Shown here one piece after another: positions 7,781 to 16,794 of a stretch of 64,000 nt of DNA. The translations under genes and the position numbers were made by a program. The first letter of the stretch is position 1, and each line of letters opens with the position of its first letter. Where the stretch lies: NCBI GenBank assembly GCA_021781455.1, contig JAJXWV010000064.1, forward strand, positions 124,001-188,000. The letters run 5' to 3'. The notes under the pieces are model-generated. The model was not told the DNA's origin. It saw only the letters and a list, made by a program, of their open reading frames with translations, and ran no database searches. The stretch is from Acidobacteriota bacterium (GTDB taxonomy: Bacteria > Acidobacteriota > Thermoanaerobaculia > Gp7-AA8).

Positions 7781-8607
7781 TCGTGCGGCATCCCTTCATC
7801 CGCGTCGGCTTCCACGAACATCTGCGCGTCTTCAGATTCGTCCACGCCACCGTAACGCCGTTCACGCGACTGGAAGTCGATGATCGCCTCGAACAGGTGG
7901 TGCTTCCGGAAATCGGGCCAGAGCACTTTGGTGACGTGGATCTCGGCATAAGCGATCTGCCACAGCAGGAAATTCGAAACTCGCTGCTCGCCGCTGGTGC
8001 GGATCAGCAGATCGGGATCGTCCACGCCGGCGGTATAGAGATGGGCGGCGAAGAAGTCCTCGTCGATGACTGCGTCGCTCATCTCCCGGTCGCGGAGCAG
8101 TCCCATGATCCGGTTCACCGTGTCGACGATCTCGGCGCGTCCGCCGTAGTTGAGCGCGATCTGAAAGAGGAGACCGCTGTTTTTTGCGGTCTCGTTCTCG
8201 GCGTATCGCAGCTCGCGCTGGACGCTGGCGTCGAGCCCGTCGATGCGGCCAATCGGGACGAAGCGGATGTTGTTGGTCATCAACGTGACCAGCTCCTTCC
8301 GCAGGTACTCCTTGAGCAGCATCATCAGGGTCGCCACTTCGTAGCGGGGGCGCTTCCAGTTCTCCACGGAAAAGGCGTAGAGGGTGATCACCCGGAGCTC
8401 GAGGCGCGCGGCGGTCTCGACGATCTCACGGACCGAGGCGATTCCGGAGCGATGGCCTTCGACGCGCGGCAGCCGGCGCGCCCGCGCCCAGCGGCCGTTG
8501 CCGTCCATGATCACGGCGATGTGGCGGGGCAGCCGGCTGAAATCGATTTTTTCGAGAAGGGTTTCCTCGATCGAGCCGGGTTCTGCCAGCTTGGAAAGGT
8601 CAATCAT
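7777..8607 (-). CDS. uppS: polyprenyl (undecaprenyl) diphosphate synthase
   Basis: Encodes 276 residues from the ATG at 8607; a TTG at 8622 would add five residues and cannot be excluded. Characteristic blocks are IAVIMDGNGRWA with the catalytic Asp at residue 35, the GHRSG block, LYAFSVENWKRP, and DLLIRTSGEQRVSNFLLWQ with the diphosphate-binding Arg residues. The cis-prenyltransferase makes the C55 lipid carrier for peptidoglycan and for the polysaccharide cluster at 12.6-24.7 kb. It is the first gene of the run uppS-cdsA-dxr-rseP; the frr/pyrH genes that often precede it are not here. Confidence 0.96.
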   Translation of the reverse strand: MIDLSKLAEPGSIEETLLEKIDFSRLPRHIAVIMDGNGRWARARRLPRVEGHRSGIASVREIVETAARLELRVITLYAFSVENWKRPRYEVATLMMLLKEYLRKELVTLMTNNIRFVPIGRIDGLDASVQRELRYAENETAKNSGLLFQIALNYGGRAEIVDTVNRIMGLLRDREMSDAVIDEDFFAAHLYTAGVDDPDLLIRTSGEQRVSNFLLWQIAYAEIHVTKVLWPDFRKHHLFEAIIDFQSRERRYGGVDESEDAQMFVEADADEGMPHE

Positions 8608-8720
8608 CGCTTGCGGCACCAAATGTTAGCACTTGAGGAATGGGACGAATGAGACCGATGGGAGTCCCCGTCACTCTGAGAGGCTGTGCGGAAATCGAGA
8701 GCGGCGCGGACGCGCGCACC

Positions 8721-8837
8721 TGTCATTCCGAGCGTCAGCGAGGAATCTGGTGGGCTGGGGCGCGCCGCGTTAAGCGGTTTCAGCACATTCAGCGCGCCAC
8801 CCTTTCCCCCAGATCCTTCGCTGACGCTCGGGATGAC
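8721..8837. repeat. family II element, shortened copy
   Basis: Begins TGTCATTCCGAGCGTCAGCGAGG and ends CCTTCGCTGACGCTCGGGATGA, so the ends are inverted repeats, with GCGCGCC blocks in the middle. It corresponds to the outer part of the long element at 3882 without its CCCTCTCC block. Together with a remnant of family I at about 8657-8672 it fills the space between uppS and truA (8608-8855); I see no gene there. Confidence 0.8.
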
Positions 8838-8855
8838 CGCCGAGCCGTTCGTCCG

Positions 8856-9584
8856 TCAGTATTCGATCTCTTCGAGCGTCAGGCCGCGGGCCGGTGCGGT
8901 CCAGCGCGCCGCTTCGAACGCCGGTTCCAGCGACCTTCGCAGGGCGTCGGTCTCCATCTTCCCCCGGCCGATCTCGATCAGCGACCCGGCGATCCGGCGA
9001 ACCATGAAGCGCAGGTATCCGTCGGCGGTGAGCCGGATCGTGATCTCGCGGCCGCTGCGCTCGAGCTCCAGGGCGGTGATGGTCCGCTCCGTCGAGGAAA
9101 CTTCCGGCTCCGCCACCGTGAACGCGCGAAAGTCGTGTTTTCCGGTGAGGCCGGCCGTGGCCTCGCGCATCAGCGATTCGTCGAGCGGCTGCCGCGTATG
9201 CGCGTGAGTCTGCCAGCGGAAGACGTCCATCACCTCGTCGTTCCAGATCCGATACGCGTATCGCTTCCTCTTCGCGCGGAAGCGGCAGTGGAAATCGGCG
9301 GCGATCTCTTCCACGGCCAGCACCCGGATGTCGTGCGGCAGAAGGTCGTTCATGCCGAGCACGAGGCCGCGCAAGGGAATGGCGAAAGGAACGTCGCAGT
9401 GCGCCTTCTGCGCGGAAGCGTGGACACCGGCGTCGGTCCGGCCCGCGCCCTCGATGCGCGTTCTGGCGCCGAACAGCTTCTCCAGGACGGATTCGAGGAC
9501 ATCCTGAACCCCGACGGCGTTCTGCTGCGACTGCCATCCGGCGTAACGCGTGCCGAGATACTGAATCGTGAAGAGGACGCGCAT
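8856..9584 (-). CDS. truA: tRNA pseudouridine(38-40) synthase
   Basis: Encodes 242 residues from the ATG at 9584 (MRVLFTIQYLGT); the open frame upstream is only translated 8-mer repeat. The catalytic motif GAGRTDAGVHA places the nucleophilic Asp at residue 51, and the RRIAGSLIEIGRGK segment is the usual C-terminal family block. It isomerises uridines 38-40 in the anticodon arm of many tRNAs. It points the same way as the VWFA gene upstream, from which it is separated by a palindrome. Confidence 0.96.
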   Translation of the reverse strand: MRVLFTIQYLGTRYAGWQSQQNAVGVQDVLESVLEKLFGARTRIEGAGRTDAGVHASAQKAHCDVPFAIPLRGLVLGMNDLLPHDIRVLAVEEIAADFHCRFRAKRKRYAYRIWNDEVMDVFRWQTHAHTRQPLDESLMREATAGLTGKHDFRAFTVAEPEVSSTERTITALELERSGREITIRLTADGYLRFMVRRIAGSLIEIGRGKMETDALRRSLEPAFEAARWTAPARGLTLEEIEY

Positions 9585-9620
9585 CGCAAGTTGGAGGATA
9601 CAGCGGCGGCGAGCCTCTGG

Positions 9621-9710
9621 GTTGCGCAGTTGCGCGGTTGCGCGGTTGCGCGGTTTTCGAGCGAGTCGCTCAGTTCCCATAACCGCGGAACTGCCGAACT
9701 GCGCAACCGC
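9621..9710. repeat. family IV palindrome of 8-mers between VWFA gene and truA
   Basis: Left arm is four tandem GGTTGCGC-type units (9621-9655), right arm AACCGCGG-AACTGCCG-AACTGCGC-AACCGC (9680-9710). The arms are complementary with a few differences; the centre is about 25 nt. Confidence 0.85.
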
Positions 9711-9720
9711 CTTCGCGTCT

Positions 9721-11517
9721 TTACCGCAGATCCTTCGCCAGCACCTGGTCGCGGGCGAAGCCCGTCGCATTGGACACGGAGTCGATTACGCCGATGGAGA
9801 TCCTGTTCAGTCCCGGTTCCATCAGGAGGTCGAGGCTGTACGTGTAGAACTTTCCTGCGGCCTTCGGCTTCTCCGCGCGGGTGAGGCGGATCTGATGCGA
9901 CTGCCGGGCGACGTCGGACATGTCCCCTTCCTTGTTGGCGACGACGCAATAGACGTCGAAGCCGCCGGCGTACTCGGTGTCGCCGAGGGGCAGGAAGGTC
10001 AGCGAGTCCATGGGGATCTGCACGTCGACCGGAACGCGGAAGTAGCCCTCTTCGGTCGGACGGGGGCGGTCGGACTTGACCATGATGTGCAGGTCATTCT
10101 GCTTGCTCGTGTAGAGGAGGTTGGCGATGACGCGGTCGCTCATTTCGGCGTAGGTCGACTTCTCGACGAAGGAGCGGCGGCTGCGGACCACGTAGTTGCG
10201 GTGGTTCTTGACGCGAACCTCGAGCGAGCGCTGCCGGTCGACGCGCTCGGTGCCGCCGCGGTAGCCGAGGGAGTAGTACGAGTCGAGGTCTTCCTTGATG
10301 CGTTTGAAGGCCGCGGCAAAGTTGTTGGTCTGCAGCGAGGCAAGCCCGCCGGTCTCTTCGGCCATGGTCTGCATCGACTCGGTCGAGTTGGAGATGGCCG
10401 CCTGAGACACGGCGAATGAAGTCGGTTTCGAGTTCTCGGCGCTGGTCTCGTTGCCGGCCGCCAGCCCACCGGCGTGGATGGTGTACAGCGTGATGCCGTT
10501 CGCATTGGCCGTGCGGGCGACGGACTGGATCTGGTCGTGGGAGTCGAAGCCCATGCCTTCCATCAGCGTCGACCCGTAGGTCCAGCCCTTTTCCCTCGAG
10601 ATGTCGTCGAGATACTGGAAGGCCTCGCGGCCAGGCTGCATGGGGAAGCCCTCGCTGGTGAGCACGAGGATCTTCTTTCCCTCGACTCCGGCGAGTGTCG
10701 ACATCAGGCCGTTGATCGATTCGACCGACTGCCGCAGATCATGTTGCGTCGACTCCGCGTACGTGCGCGCGGTGGACAGGGCTTCGTCGTAGCTCTGCGC
10801 CTGGTCCATCTGCTCCTCGGCCGTCTTGAACTCGCTCTTGTTCGACAGCCCCATCGCCGACTCTCCGGCGATGACGTCGAGCGTCTGCTTCAGGGCGACG
10901 GGATCGCGCACGAACTGCATGCGGATCTTCATGCTGCGGTTGAACGTGGCGATCATGCCCTCGTCGCCGGGGCGCATGACCTCGTCGATGAACTGCTTCA
11001 TCTGCTTGAACACGCGGTTCCGGTTGAACGGCGCCAGAGAGAGGTTGTCGATGTAGAAGATGATGCGGCGGCGTTGGTTGTCCGGAATGGGCTCGCTGAC
11101 GGTAGGGGCGGTGGCGACCCCGGGCGCCGCTGCGGAAGGCGCCGTCTTCGCCGGCGTCGCCGGCGACGTCACTTCGTAGAAGTTCGAGATCGGCTTCTCC
11201 GTGCCGTTCTCGAAGAGCTGGAAGTCGTCCTTGGTCAGCCCGGTGATCGGCTTCCCCTTCCTGTCGGTGACCACGACGTCGACGTTGATGATGCGCACTT
11301 CCATGCTCTCGACGAGCTTCGGCAGCGGGCTGGTCTGCGTGGCGGCACTGGTCGGGGCCGGCGAAGCGGCCGTGATCGGCGCGACGTTGCCTTTGCCGAT
11401 CGGGGCCACGGATGAGCCTGCCGGTGCTTGCGCCGGGGCTGCCGGTTGGGTCTGCTGCGCGTCGGCGGTCAGGCCGATGGCGAACGCCGCCAGGACAATC
11501 AGAGCCAGTCTCTTCAA
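9721..11517 (-). CDS. secreted VWFA-related domain protein (Acidobacteria type)
   Basis: Encodes 598 residues from a TTG at 11517 that follows a strong GGAGGAAG ribosome site; no ATG gives a signal peptide. Residues 1-20 form a signal peptide (LALIVLAAFAIGLTADAQ), then comes an Ala/Pro/Thr-rich linker. The block DVVVTDRKGKPITGLTKDDF followed by LFENG is the N-terminal hallmark of the Acidobacteria VWFA-related family, and RRIIFYIDNLSL...GDEGMIATF marks the VWFA fold. The metal-site DxSxS is degenerate, as in that family. The role is unknown, probably periplasmic or surface protein binding. It is divergent from dapF with about 180 nt between them. Confidence 0.82.
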   Translation of the reverse strand: MKRLALIVLAAFAIGLTADAQQTQPAAPAQAPAGSSVAPIGKGNVAPITAASPAPTSAATQTSPLPKLVESMEVRIINVDVVVTDRKGKPITGLTKDDFQLFENGTEKPISNFYEVTSPATPAKTAPSAAAPGVATAPTVSEPIPDNQRRRIIFYIDNLSLAPFNRNRVFKQMKQFIDEVMRPGDEGMIATFNRSMKIRMQFVRDPVALKQTLDVIAGESAMGLSNKSEFKTAEEQMDQAQSYDEALSTARTYAESTQHDLRQSVESINGLMSTLAGVEGKKILVLTSEGFPMQPGREAFQYLDDISREKGWTYGSTLMEGMGFDSHDQIQSVARTANANGITLYTIHAGGLAAGNETSAENSKPTSFAVSQAAISNSTESMQTMAEETGGLASLQTNNFAAAFKRIKEDLDSYYSLGYRGGTERVDRQRSLEVRVKNHRNYVVRSRRSFVEKSTYAEMSDRVIANLLYTSKQNDLHIMVKSDRPRPTEEGYFRVPVDVQIPMDSLTFLPLGDTEYAGGFDVYCVVANKEGDMSDVARQSHQIRLTRAEKPKAAGKFYTYSLDLLMEPGLNRISIGVIDSVSNATGFARDQVLAKDLR

Positions 11518-11520
11518 GGT

Positions 11521-11528
11521 CTTCCTCC
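11521..11528 (-). promoter_or_regulatory. ribosome binding site deciding the TTG start of the VWFA gene
   Basis: On the minus strand GGAGGAAG precedes TTG at 11517 by three nucleotides from its end (seven from the GGAGG core). It supports the TTG over any upstream ATG in the open frame. Confidence 0.7.
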
Positions 11529-11695
11529 GGGGTGCGCAACGAACGAGTGGAGCGGGCGAACTCTGACTGCAGCCGCTGCTCTGGTCTGTGACGTCCACAC
11601 GAAACGGGGGTTCCGCCCGGATACCCCGTGCTCCGTGAGAAGATACAAGACCGCCCGGTGGAAACCGGCTGCGAAGCCGAAACAATTTCACGATC

Positions 11696-12601
11696 ATGAC
11701 CGTCGGCCAGACCTCCCCGCCCAAACAGGATCCGTTGCCCTTCGCCAAAATGGCGGGCGCAGGGAACGATTTTGTCGTGATCGACAACCGCACCGGCCGC
11801 GTGGAGGATCCGTCAGGGCTCACGCGGCGCATCTGCACGCGGCGGCTCTCGGTCGGCGCCGACGGTCTCATCCTGATCGAGAACACTCCCCGGGCCACCA
11901 TCCGCATGCGCTACTACAACTCCGACGGCGGACTGGCGGACTTCTGCGCGAACGGCACCCGCTGTGCGGCCCGTTTCGCGTTCGTGAACGTCATGGCCGG
12001 CCGCCGGATGACGATCGAGACCGACGCCGGCATCGTCGGGGCCGAGATCAACGAGCAGGGCGCGGTGACGCTTTCGCTTCCCGCGCCGCGGAAATTCCGG
12101 CCCGATCACCCTCTCGTCGTCGAGGACACGACCGTGCACGGCAGCTCGATTCTGGTGGGCGTTCCTCATTACGTCGTCTTCCTGCGGGGCGATCTGTGGG
12201 CGCAGAACATCGATCCGCTCGGACGCGCCATCCGCAGTCATCACGACCTTCAACCCGAGGGCGCGAACGCGAACTTCGTCGTCATCCGCGGCTGGCATGC
12301 CATCGAGATCCGGACCTACGAGCGCGGTGTGGAGGCGGAGACCCTGGCCTGCGGCTCGGGCATCGTCGCGTCCGTCTCGACCGGCGCGCTTTTCGGCAAG
12401 CTCAAGTCCCCGGTCTCCGTGTTGACCCGGAGCGGAATCACGCTGGAAGTCTCATTCGACGTCGAACGCGGCGAGCTGCAGAACGTCCGGCTCAAGGGTG
12501 ACGCGCGGATCGTCTATCGCTCCACCGTGACTCCCGAAACGCTGGAGGGATTCGATCCCGAATTCGTGCGTCGCCCGACGGAGCGGGTCGAGGTGCCGTA
12601 A
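11696..12601 (+). CDS. dapF: diaminopimelate epimerase
   Basis: Encodes 301 residues. The two active-site cysteines are visible: Cys84 in FCANGTRC and Cys219 in LACGSG, with KMAGAGNDFVVID at the N-terminus and RYYNSDGG before the first cysteine. It interconverts LL- and meso-diaminopimelate for lysine and peptidoglycan synthesis in the cytoplasm. It is divergent from the VWFA gene and is followed after 10 nt by the polysaccharide cluster, so it may share a transcript with it. Confidence 0.96.
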   Translation: MTVGQTSPPKQDPLPFAKMAGAGNDFVVIDNRTGRVEDPSGLTRRICTRRLSVGADGLILIENTPRATIRMRYYNSDGGLADFCANGTRCAARFAFVNVMAGRRMTIETDAGIVGAEINEQGAVTLSLPAPRKFRPDHPLVVEDTTVHGSSILVGVPHYVVFLRGDLWAQNIDPLGRAIRSHHDLQPEGANANFVVIRGWHAIEIRTYERGVEAETLACGSGIVASVSTGALFGKLKSPVSVLTRSGITLEVSFDVERGELQNVRLKGDARIVYRSTVTPETLEGFDPEFVRRPTERVEVP

Positions 12602-12611
12602 CATCGGCGTA

Positions 12612-13742
12612 GTGGTTTCGGAGCAAGCAGCCCGGGAGGTGAGGCGATCGGACGCGCTGAGCGCGGTTGCGCTCTGCGCCGGCATCGTCATCGCCTGGGC
12701 CTACGAACGCGGCGCGACGCACGCCACTCCCATCGACACCGCCCTGCCGTTCATCGCCGTCGTCGTCTCGTTCGTGGCCTGGCTGGTTCGCGAGGAGCGC
12801 GCCTTTTACGCCATCTCCTGCGCCGTGCCGCTGCTGCTGGGCTGCTCACTGGCGATCGTCGATGAGCGAATGCGGCTGATCGGGTTCGGGTTGATTGCAG
12901 CCAGCGCGTTCGGAGCGGCCCTGTTCGCGCGTGAGACTCTCACCGCGGCACGCGCAGCCGGCTTTGTGATCGCTTCCGTCGGGCTTCTGCGCTGGATCGG
13001 GCGCGACCGGTTCGAGCCCGGCCGCGAGTTGCTCATCGTTCTCGGCTGCGTTCTCATCGCCCTGGCCACACGAGGCCGGAAGTTCGGTGTGATGCTGGCG
13101 GTCGCGGCGGGCCTCGTGAGCCCCGCCATTCCGGTCCGCACCGTGGCGATTCCGTACGTCGTCGCAGTCGTCTGCTGGATCGCGTTCCTGCCGCGGTCGC
13201 CCCTCAATCCGGAGCGTGAGCGGCGGCCGTCGGTCCTCATCGAGAGCGCCAGTGCGCTGGTCGTCGCGTCAGCCGTCCTGCTCTTCCCCTGGAGCGGCGC
13301 GGCGGCGCGCTCGCTTCCATACTTCTGGCGCGTGCCGCCCTCCGGTGAACGGATCGCACTGAACTGGGCGCTCGCGCCCGGGCAGACGGAGACGCTCGAC
13401 CTTCCCGAAGGGGCGACGTCGCTGATCGTCTCCGGCGCGAACGCTCTGCAATTGCACCGCGGCACGATCCTCGGCCGCATCGACCCGGGGGCGATTCCGA
13501 TCCGAATCGGTCAGGTCGCGGACTGGGGATACGCGCGGCGGGAGCAGTTCTGGAAATCGCGCAATGTCATGCCGCAGAACCCTGCGGGTCTCATCCGCGA
13601 CTACGGCTACGACGCCTGGATCGAAGGTGCCGGGCGGGTTCCTCTGCCCGCTGCGGTGAAGCGCATCCGGATCACTGCCGACCGCGGCCTGCCTGCCGAG
13701 GCACGGCTGCAGGTCGAAGCGATCGAGGTGGAGCGGCGATGA
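12612..13742 (+). CDS. polytopic membrane protein of unknown function
   Basis: Encodes 376 residues from a GTG. About nine hydrophobic helices occupy residues 15-225; the last 150 residues are hydrophilic and probably periplasmic (starting after the YFWRVPPSGERIALNW region). I do not recognise a family motif. It overlaps the next gene by ATGA and is the first gene of the polysaccharide/glycosyltransferase cluster, so a role in surface-glycan assembly is the contextual guess. The start codon is uncertain, as no strong ribosome site precedes it. Confidence 0.75.
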   Translation: MVSEQAAREVRRSDALSAVALCAGIVIAWAYERGATHATPIDTALPFIAVVVSFVAWLVREERAFYAISCAVPLLLGCSLAIVDERMRLIGFGLIAASAFGAALFARETLTAARAAGFVIASVGLLRWIGRDRFEPGRELLIVLGCVLIALATRGRKFGVMLAVAAGLVSPAIPVRTVAIPYVVAVVCWIAFLPRSPLNPERERRPSVLIESASALVVASAVLLFPWSGAAARSLPYFWRVPPSGERIALNWALAPGQTETLDLPEGATSLIVSGANALQLHRGTILGRIDPGAIPIRIGQVADWGYARREQFWKSRNVMPQNPAGLIRDYGYDAWIEGAGRVPLPAAVKRIRITADRGLPAEARLQVEAIEVERR

Positions 13743-15643
13743 CGCGCTGGATCATCCTGCTCGTCATTGCATTTCTCGCTCTGCCGCTGATTGTGTTTCG
13801 GGGCCGGACGCTGAAGCGCTATCTCGCTTTCGAGGCAGCGAGTTACGCGTTCCTGGCATTGGTCTGGTGGGTGGCACGGCCGGGTGATCCACGGCTGGCC
13901 CTCGTCGCCTGCGCAGTATCGAAGCTGGCCGCCTTTTCGGTCGCCCTGGCCGGCGGCCGCGAGGTGGTCTGGTCCCCCAATCGTGCCGCGCTGATCGCCG
14001 CGATCGTCTTCGCCTTCGTCATCCCGACGCAGATGCGCACTCCGATCGACGGCGACGAGCCCTTCTACCTGCTGATGACCGAGTCGCTCGTGAAGGACCA
14101 CGATCTCGATCTCGCCAATCAATACGCCGATCTCGCGCATTCGGCGACCGGGCGAACGGACCTGAAGCCTCAGGTCGGCGACACGCGCGGACCACGGGGC
14201 GAGGAGTATTCGCGCCTCGAGCCGTTCCTGCCGCTCCTTCTCATCCCTGGTTATGTCGTTGCGGGTCTTCCGGGAGCGCTCCTGACGATGGCGCTTTTCG
14301 GGGTGCTGCTCGTCCGCTCGACCATGCGGCTCTTCGAGGAGCAGGGAATCGAAAGTGCAACGACGCGCGCTCTTTTCCCGCTGTTTGCCTTCGCCCCGCC
14401 CGTGATTTTCTACGCTGCGCGAATCTGGCCGGAAGTTCCGGGCGCGTTCTGTTTCGTGGAGGCCGTGCGCGGAGTGCGGGACCGGCGTCCTCAGCGCTGG
14501 GTGCCCGCTCTGATCGTGCTGTCGTTGCTCAAGCTCCGATTCGCGCTCGTGGCGATCGTGCTGGTCCTCCTGGTGATCTGGCGGAACAGGCGGCGCCTGA
14601 GCCCCCGGCGCGTCGCCGTGGGGCTGGCCATCGTCATCCTGCCGCTGCTGGTCGGATTCTTGATCACGGGCAGTGCCCTCAGTGGACACACGGCCAGAGA
14701 GCTGCTGCCGGCGCCGGTGGCGCAGTACGCAAGGGGCCTGTTCGGGATCCTGCTCGACGGTTGGGGCGGCCTGCTCTTTCAGGCTCCGGTGTATTTGTTA
14801 GGCGTGTTCGCGCTGACGCGATGGCGTTCCATGCCCGACGCATTCCGACTCGGTTCGATCGCCGCTGTTCCTTACATCGTTTCGCTGCTCCCGCGCGCCG
14901 AATGGCACGGCGGCTGGTCTCCGCCGCTGCGCTACATCGTCGTGTTCATGCCCCTGCTCATTCTCGGCGCGGCAGCGCTCTGGCAGAAGGTCCGCTGCGG
15001 GGGGTACGTGGCCCTCGCCGCGATCTGGTCGGTCGGGCTGACCATCCACGGGCTGGCTTTCCCCTGGCGGCTGTTCCACATCGAGAGCGGCGAGAACCCG
15101 GTCGGCGAATGGCTCTCAACGATCTACCACAGCGATTTCTCGCGGCTCTTTCCGAGCTTCATCAGACTCAATCACGCCGCCATCGTAGCCAGCGTCGCCT
15201 TCACGATCGTGTTCATCCTCTTTGCGCTGCGGCGCGTTCCCTTCCCCCAGGCGTTCTACGCTCCGGCGGCGGCACTGCTCGTCGCGGCCGCATTCGTGAC
15301 CGGTCGCGCGCCGGCCGACCGCATCGAGTTCGAAGACGCGCACGTGATTCACAACGGCGGCGAGCTGTCTCCGGAGCTCTACACCGTGGCCCGCTTCCTC
15401 TATCGCAGCGGCTGGATCATCGGTCCGGGAGAGTCTGTGTCGTTTCTGGCGCGCGGCGGGCCGTCCACCGTGGCATACGCCTGTGCCGTTCCGACGACCA
15501 TCGCTCTCGCCGGTCGGACGTACGTCGTTCCGGCGACAGGAAGGCGCTTCGGGATGGTGCTCGTGGAAATCCCGCACGACGGCCGTGTCACGATCCGCTG
15601 CGTGAGCGGCAGGCTCATGCTCGACTGGATGCAGCATGATTGA
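13739..15643 (+). CDS. GT-C-like polytopic membrane glycosyltransferase (putative)
   Basis: Encodes 634 residues with roughly a dozen helices. After the third or fourth helix comes PIDGDEPFYLLMTESL, an acidic DxDE-type motif in an external loop, as in GT-C enzymes that use lipid-linked sugars (ArnT/PMT-like). A soluble C-terminal domain of about 120 residues follows the last helix. It overlaps both neighbours, which argues for a single transcript with the glycosyltransferases. Sugar and acceptor are unknown, and assignment to a named GT family needs profile comparison. It contains one of the five TTA codons of the window (14798). Confidence 0.72.
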   Translation: MTRWIILLVIAFLALPLIVFRGRTLKRYLAFEAASYAFLALVWWVARPGDPRLALVACAVSKLAAFSVALAGGREVVWSPNRAALIAAIVFAFVIPTQMRTPIDGDEPFYLLMTESLVKDHDLDLANQYADLAHSATGRTDLKPQVGDTRGPRGEEYSRLEPFLPLLLIPGYVVAGLPGALLTMALFGVLLVRSTMRLFEEQGIESATTRALFPLFAFAPPVIFYAARIWPEVPGAFCFVEAVRGVRDRRPQRWVPALIVLSLLKLRFALVAIVLVLLVIWRNRRRLSPRRVAVGLAIVILPLLVGFLITGSALSGHTARELLPAPVAQYARGLFGILLDGWGGLLFQAPVYLLGVFALTRWRSMPDAFRLGSIAAVPYIVSLLPRAEWHGGWSPPLRYIVVFMPLLILGAAALWQKVRCGGYVALAAIWSVGLTIHGLAFPWRLFHIESGENPVGEWLSTIYHSDFSRLFPSFIRLNHAAIVASVAFTIVFILFALRRVPFPQAFYAPAAALLVAAAFVTGRAPADRIEFEDAHVIHNGGELSPELYTVARFLYRSGWIIGPGESVSFLARGGPSTVAYACAVPTTIALAGRTYVVPATGRRFGMVLVEIPHDGRVTIRCVSGRLMLDWMQHD

Positions 15644-16439
15644 CACGGAGGTCATCGTCCTCGACATCGACGGCGGCACGATGCTCCAGGCGTGCATCGA
15701 CTCACTGCAGCAGCAGACGGTCAAGCCGCGAAAGATCGTCGTCTTCGACAACGGCTCGCGCACGCCGGTCTCGGAACGGCTTCGCGGGAGCGCGGAGATC
15801 GTCCGGAGCGAGACGAACCGCGGATTCGCCGAAGGGAACAACGCCGCCTTCACTCAGACGGAGTCGCCCCTCGTGGCCCTGGTGAACAACGACGTCGTGC
15901 TCGATCCCGACTGGCTGGCGACGCTCGTCGCGGCGTTCGACCAGGAGGCCTCGCTCGGCGCCGCGCAGACCTTGCTTCGCCGCGACGCGACGACCGTCGA
16001 CGGAGCGGGGATCGACGTCAGCCGCGGAACCATCCGTCAGATCGGGCACGGCGCCACTGTCGGAGATCCGTTGCCGGATGCCTGGGGCGTTTCAGCGACG
16101 GCGGCCCTCTACCGGCGTGCTGCGGTCGGCGATCGTCTCTTTGATCCCCGCTTCTTCGCCTACTACGAGGACGTCGAGCTCTGCGCGCGTCTGCACGAAG
16201 CGGGATGGAAGACGCGCGTGCTGCCCGTGGCCAAGGCGACCCATCGAGGATCGCATTCCGCCTCCGTCCTCGGCTCCGACGCGCTTCGCCTCAGGACTCG
16301 CAACCGCTACCTCGTGGCTCGCATGCATCGCGGGGTCGGCCGGACCGGCGCGCTGCTGTGGGAGGACGTAAAGCTGCTGCCGACCGGGCGGTCGTCGCTG
16401 CGGGGAATCTGGGAAGGGCTGACGATGCGCGTGAATTGA
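15636..16439 (+). CDS. glycosyltransferase family 2
   Basis: Encodes 267 residues; the start overlaps the previous stop. It has the GT-A fold landmarks: VFDNGSR near 36-42, ETNRGFAEGNNAAF near 60-73, VALVNNDVVLDPDW (the DxD-equivalent strand) near 84-97, and FFAYYEDVELCARLHEAGW near 169-187. The C-terminus is short and lacks membrane helices. It probably adds a sugar from a nucleotide donor to a lipid-linked glycan on the cytoplasmic face. Substrate unknown. Confidence 0.88.
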   Translation: MIDTEVIVLDIDGGTMLQACIDSLQQQTVKPRKIVVFDNGSRTPVSERLRGSAEIVRSETNRGFAEGNNAAFTQTESPLVALVNNDVVLDPDWLATLVAAFDQEASLGAAQTLLRRDATTVDGAGIDVSRGTIRQIGHGATVGDPLPDAWGVSATAALYRRAAVGDRLFDPRFFAYYEDVELCARLHEAGWKTRVLPVAKATHRGSHSASVLGSDALRLRTRNRYLVARMHRGVGRTGALLWEDVKLLPTGRSSLRGIWEGLTMRVN

Positions 16440-16532
16440 AGATTGAGAACTGAAAGTTGAGGCTCTTCAGGATATTCAGTGGGTCCGGCGAAATTCCGAA
16501 GAGAGAACTCCAGCCGCGGAGCGGCGAGATTT

Positions 16533-16757
16533 GCGGTAAGGCGGCGTAGCCGCCGGAAGAATTTAGCGGCGGCCATCAGGCCGCCGGGGCAAGCGACCGC
16601 ATCAGCGTACCAGGGCACGAAGTGCCCGACAGAAGGCCGGGGAAACTGACCGGATCTGCCGCGCGCTGCGCGCGCTCGGACGCTGGGCCGCGCCGATCGG
16701 ACGGCGGCCTGACAGCCGCCGCTAAATGATGTCGACGGCTCCGCCGCCTTACCCCTT
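16533..16757. repeat. large imperfect inverted repeat (arms of about 60 bp)
   Basis: The left arm 16533-16592 (GGTAAGGCGGCG...TTTAGCGGCGG...CAGGCCGCCG) is complementary, with scattered mismatches, to the right arm 16698-16757. The centre holds two smaller palindromes, GGGCACGAAGTGCCC and a CGCGCGCTGCGCGCG block. It fills the gap between two glycosyltransferase genes (16440-16794), apart from about 90 nt of lower-GC sequence at 16440-16530 in which I see no gene. Confidence 0.85.
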
Positions 16758-16794
16758 GATCCCCGCCTCACGATCGGTCATCGTTCGCGACCGG

